This document shows, in pieces, positions 63,280 to 64,000 of a DNA stretch of 64,000 nt. The notes under the pieces were generated by a model. The model did not search any database. It saw only the letters and a list, made by a program, of their open reading frames with translations, and was not told where the DNA came from. Source of the DNA: Vesta saturnalis (taxonomy: Eukaryota > Arthropoda > Insecta > Coleoptera > Lampyridae); NCBI GenBank assembly GCA_036346205.1, contig JARFJB010000400.1, positions 2,984,501-3,048,500 on the forward strand. Direction: 5' to 3'. The position numbers and the translations under genes were made by a program. Every line of letters starts with the position of its first letter. Positions within the stretch are counted from its first letter, which is position 1.

Positions 63280-64000
63280 TATTGTGTATGTTCATGTACA
63301 CGTCTTTTAATTTTAATGAAACTGCTCAATTAGTACAAATTATTCATTCTGTTTTTACTTTTCTCATATTTATTGTTTCGAGTAGGTCCGCACGAAACGG
63401 GAATTCAAGCACATTAAATTCTATCTATAGCCTTAATACCTGAAAGGAGAAATTTGCGGAACGCACGAAGAAACCCTGAAGCCGTCATGAATCGGAATCT
63501 GGAATAAATCCAGATTTGATTTGCAAGATTAGCATTACTTTTGATCGGACGACGTCAACTTCAACAATAGAAATCAGATTAATAATTCGAATCTACATAA
63601 TAACCTTAATAAGTAATGTTATTGAATGAAACTTAATCATGATAATTTAGTTAAAATTGTAATACATAAAGTACAAGGATTATGGTTCATCGACTAACAA
63701 TACGATCCTGACAATGGGTTAATTCGTGCAGTGACCAAGCAAGCCGGGTCGTAGACGTGACTACAAATCGTGATATCCAGAAATCGTCCATCTACGTTTA
63801 AAACCATTTTTTTTAATTCTCCTTACCACACACTTAACTTTGTTTACTTTTAGTAAGTACTTCATGATGACATATAACCTCATTTTCATTAAGAAATATA
63901 TTAAATTTCGAAAATATTATATATTCATATTTTAGATTCATCTCCTAATACCTACGTAACAACATTATGCTAATGCGTGTATTTACATTATTCAAAATTA
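63280..64000. other. Non-coding end of window
   Basis: AT-rich and nothing recognised. Confidence 0.5.

Overview
This window looks like intergenic, transposon-packed DNA from an AT-rich arthropod (probably insect) genome. No host protein-coding gene can be supported. Almost every coding stretch is a transposable-element protein, usually broken. The families seen are Tc1/mariner-type transposases with a DUF4817-like helix-turn-helix, pogo/jerky-like DDE transposases, Mutator-like, hAT, Ty3/gypsy, BEL/Pao, LINE and Penelope-like fragments. Several are typical of insects. The order cannot be fixed from sequence alone.

Layout. (1) 1-8090: the most unusual object, a long terminal-inverted-repeat element whose only clear gene is a minus-strand, multi-exon family B DNA polymerase. 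The gene has three introns of about 50 nt, an OTU-like/Cys-rich N-terminal part, exonuclease motifs and palm motifs A and B. Motif C is deleted and there are several frameshifts. The inverted repeats are at least 550 bp, have internal tandem repeats, and end on the right in about nine 41-bp units, each with a palindromic core. The left end lies outside the window. (2) 8124-11204: a mariner-type element split by a 5'-truncated LINE. (3) 11390-12723: Mutator-like remnant. (4) 12981-13525: a small foldback element carrying tRNA-like genes. (5) 13.5-24.3 kb: microsatellites and remnants of mariner and pogo/jerky transposases. (6) 24.3-28.4 kb: AT-rich with nothing recognised. (7) 28.4-31.7 kb: a duplicated repeat unit, one copy split by a 1.3-kb CA/TG-rich block. 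(8) 32.8-41.4 kb: transposase fragments, a 0.9-kb CTCA array, a second broken polymerase copy, a pogo-like transposase with a lost catalytic Asp, and a gypsy pol fragment. (9) 42858-46087: a foldback element without a recognisable gene of its own, whose ends share a module with the polymerase element; it may be its non-autonomous relative. (10) 46.2-50.8 kb: BEL/Pao integrase, MULE and mariner remnants. (11) 50.7-63.3 kb: nested mariner-type and hAT elements, a 3.5-kb tandem duplication, and a T182/A182 perfect palindrome.

Reliability: the two 3.5-kb duplicate units differ largely by single-base indels, many at homopolymers. The T182A182 block is also suspicious. Some frameshifts called here may therefore be sequencing or assembly errors rather than decay. 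The genes do not form a pathway. They are independent mobile elements, and nesting gives some relative ages: LINE after its mariner host, an 825-bp insert after the mariner TIR, hAT after mariner element C.
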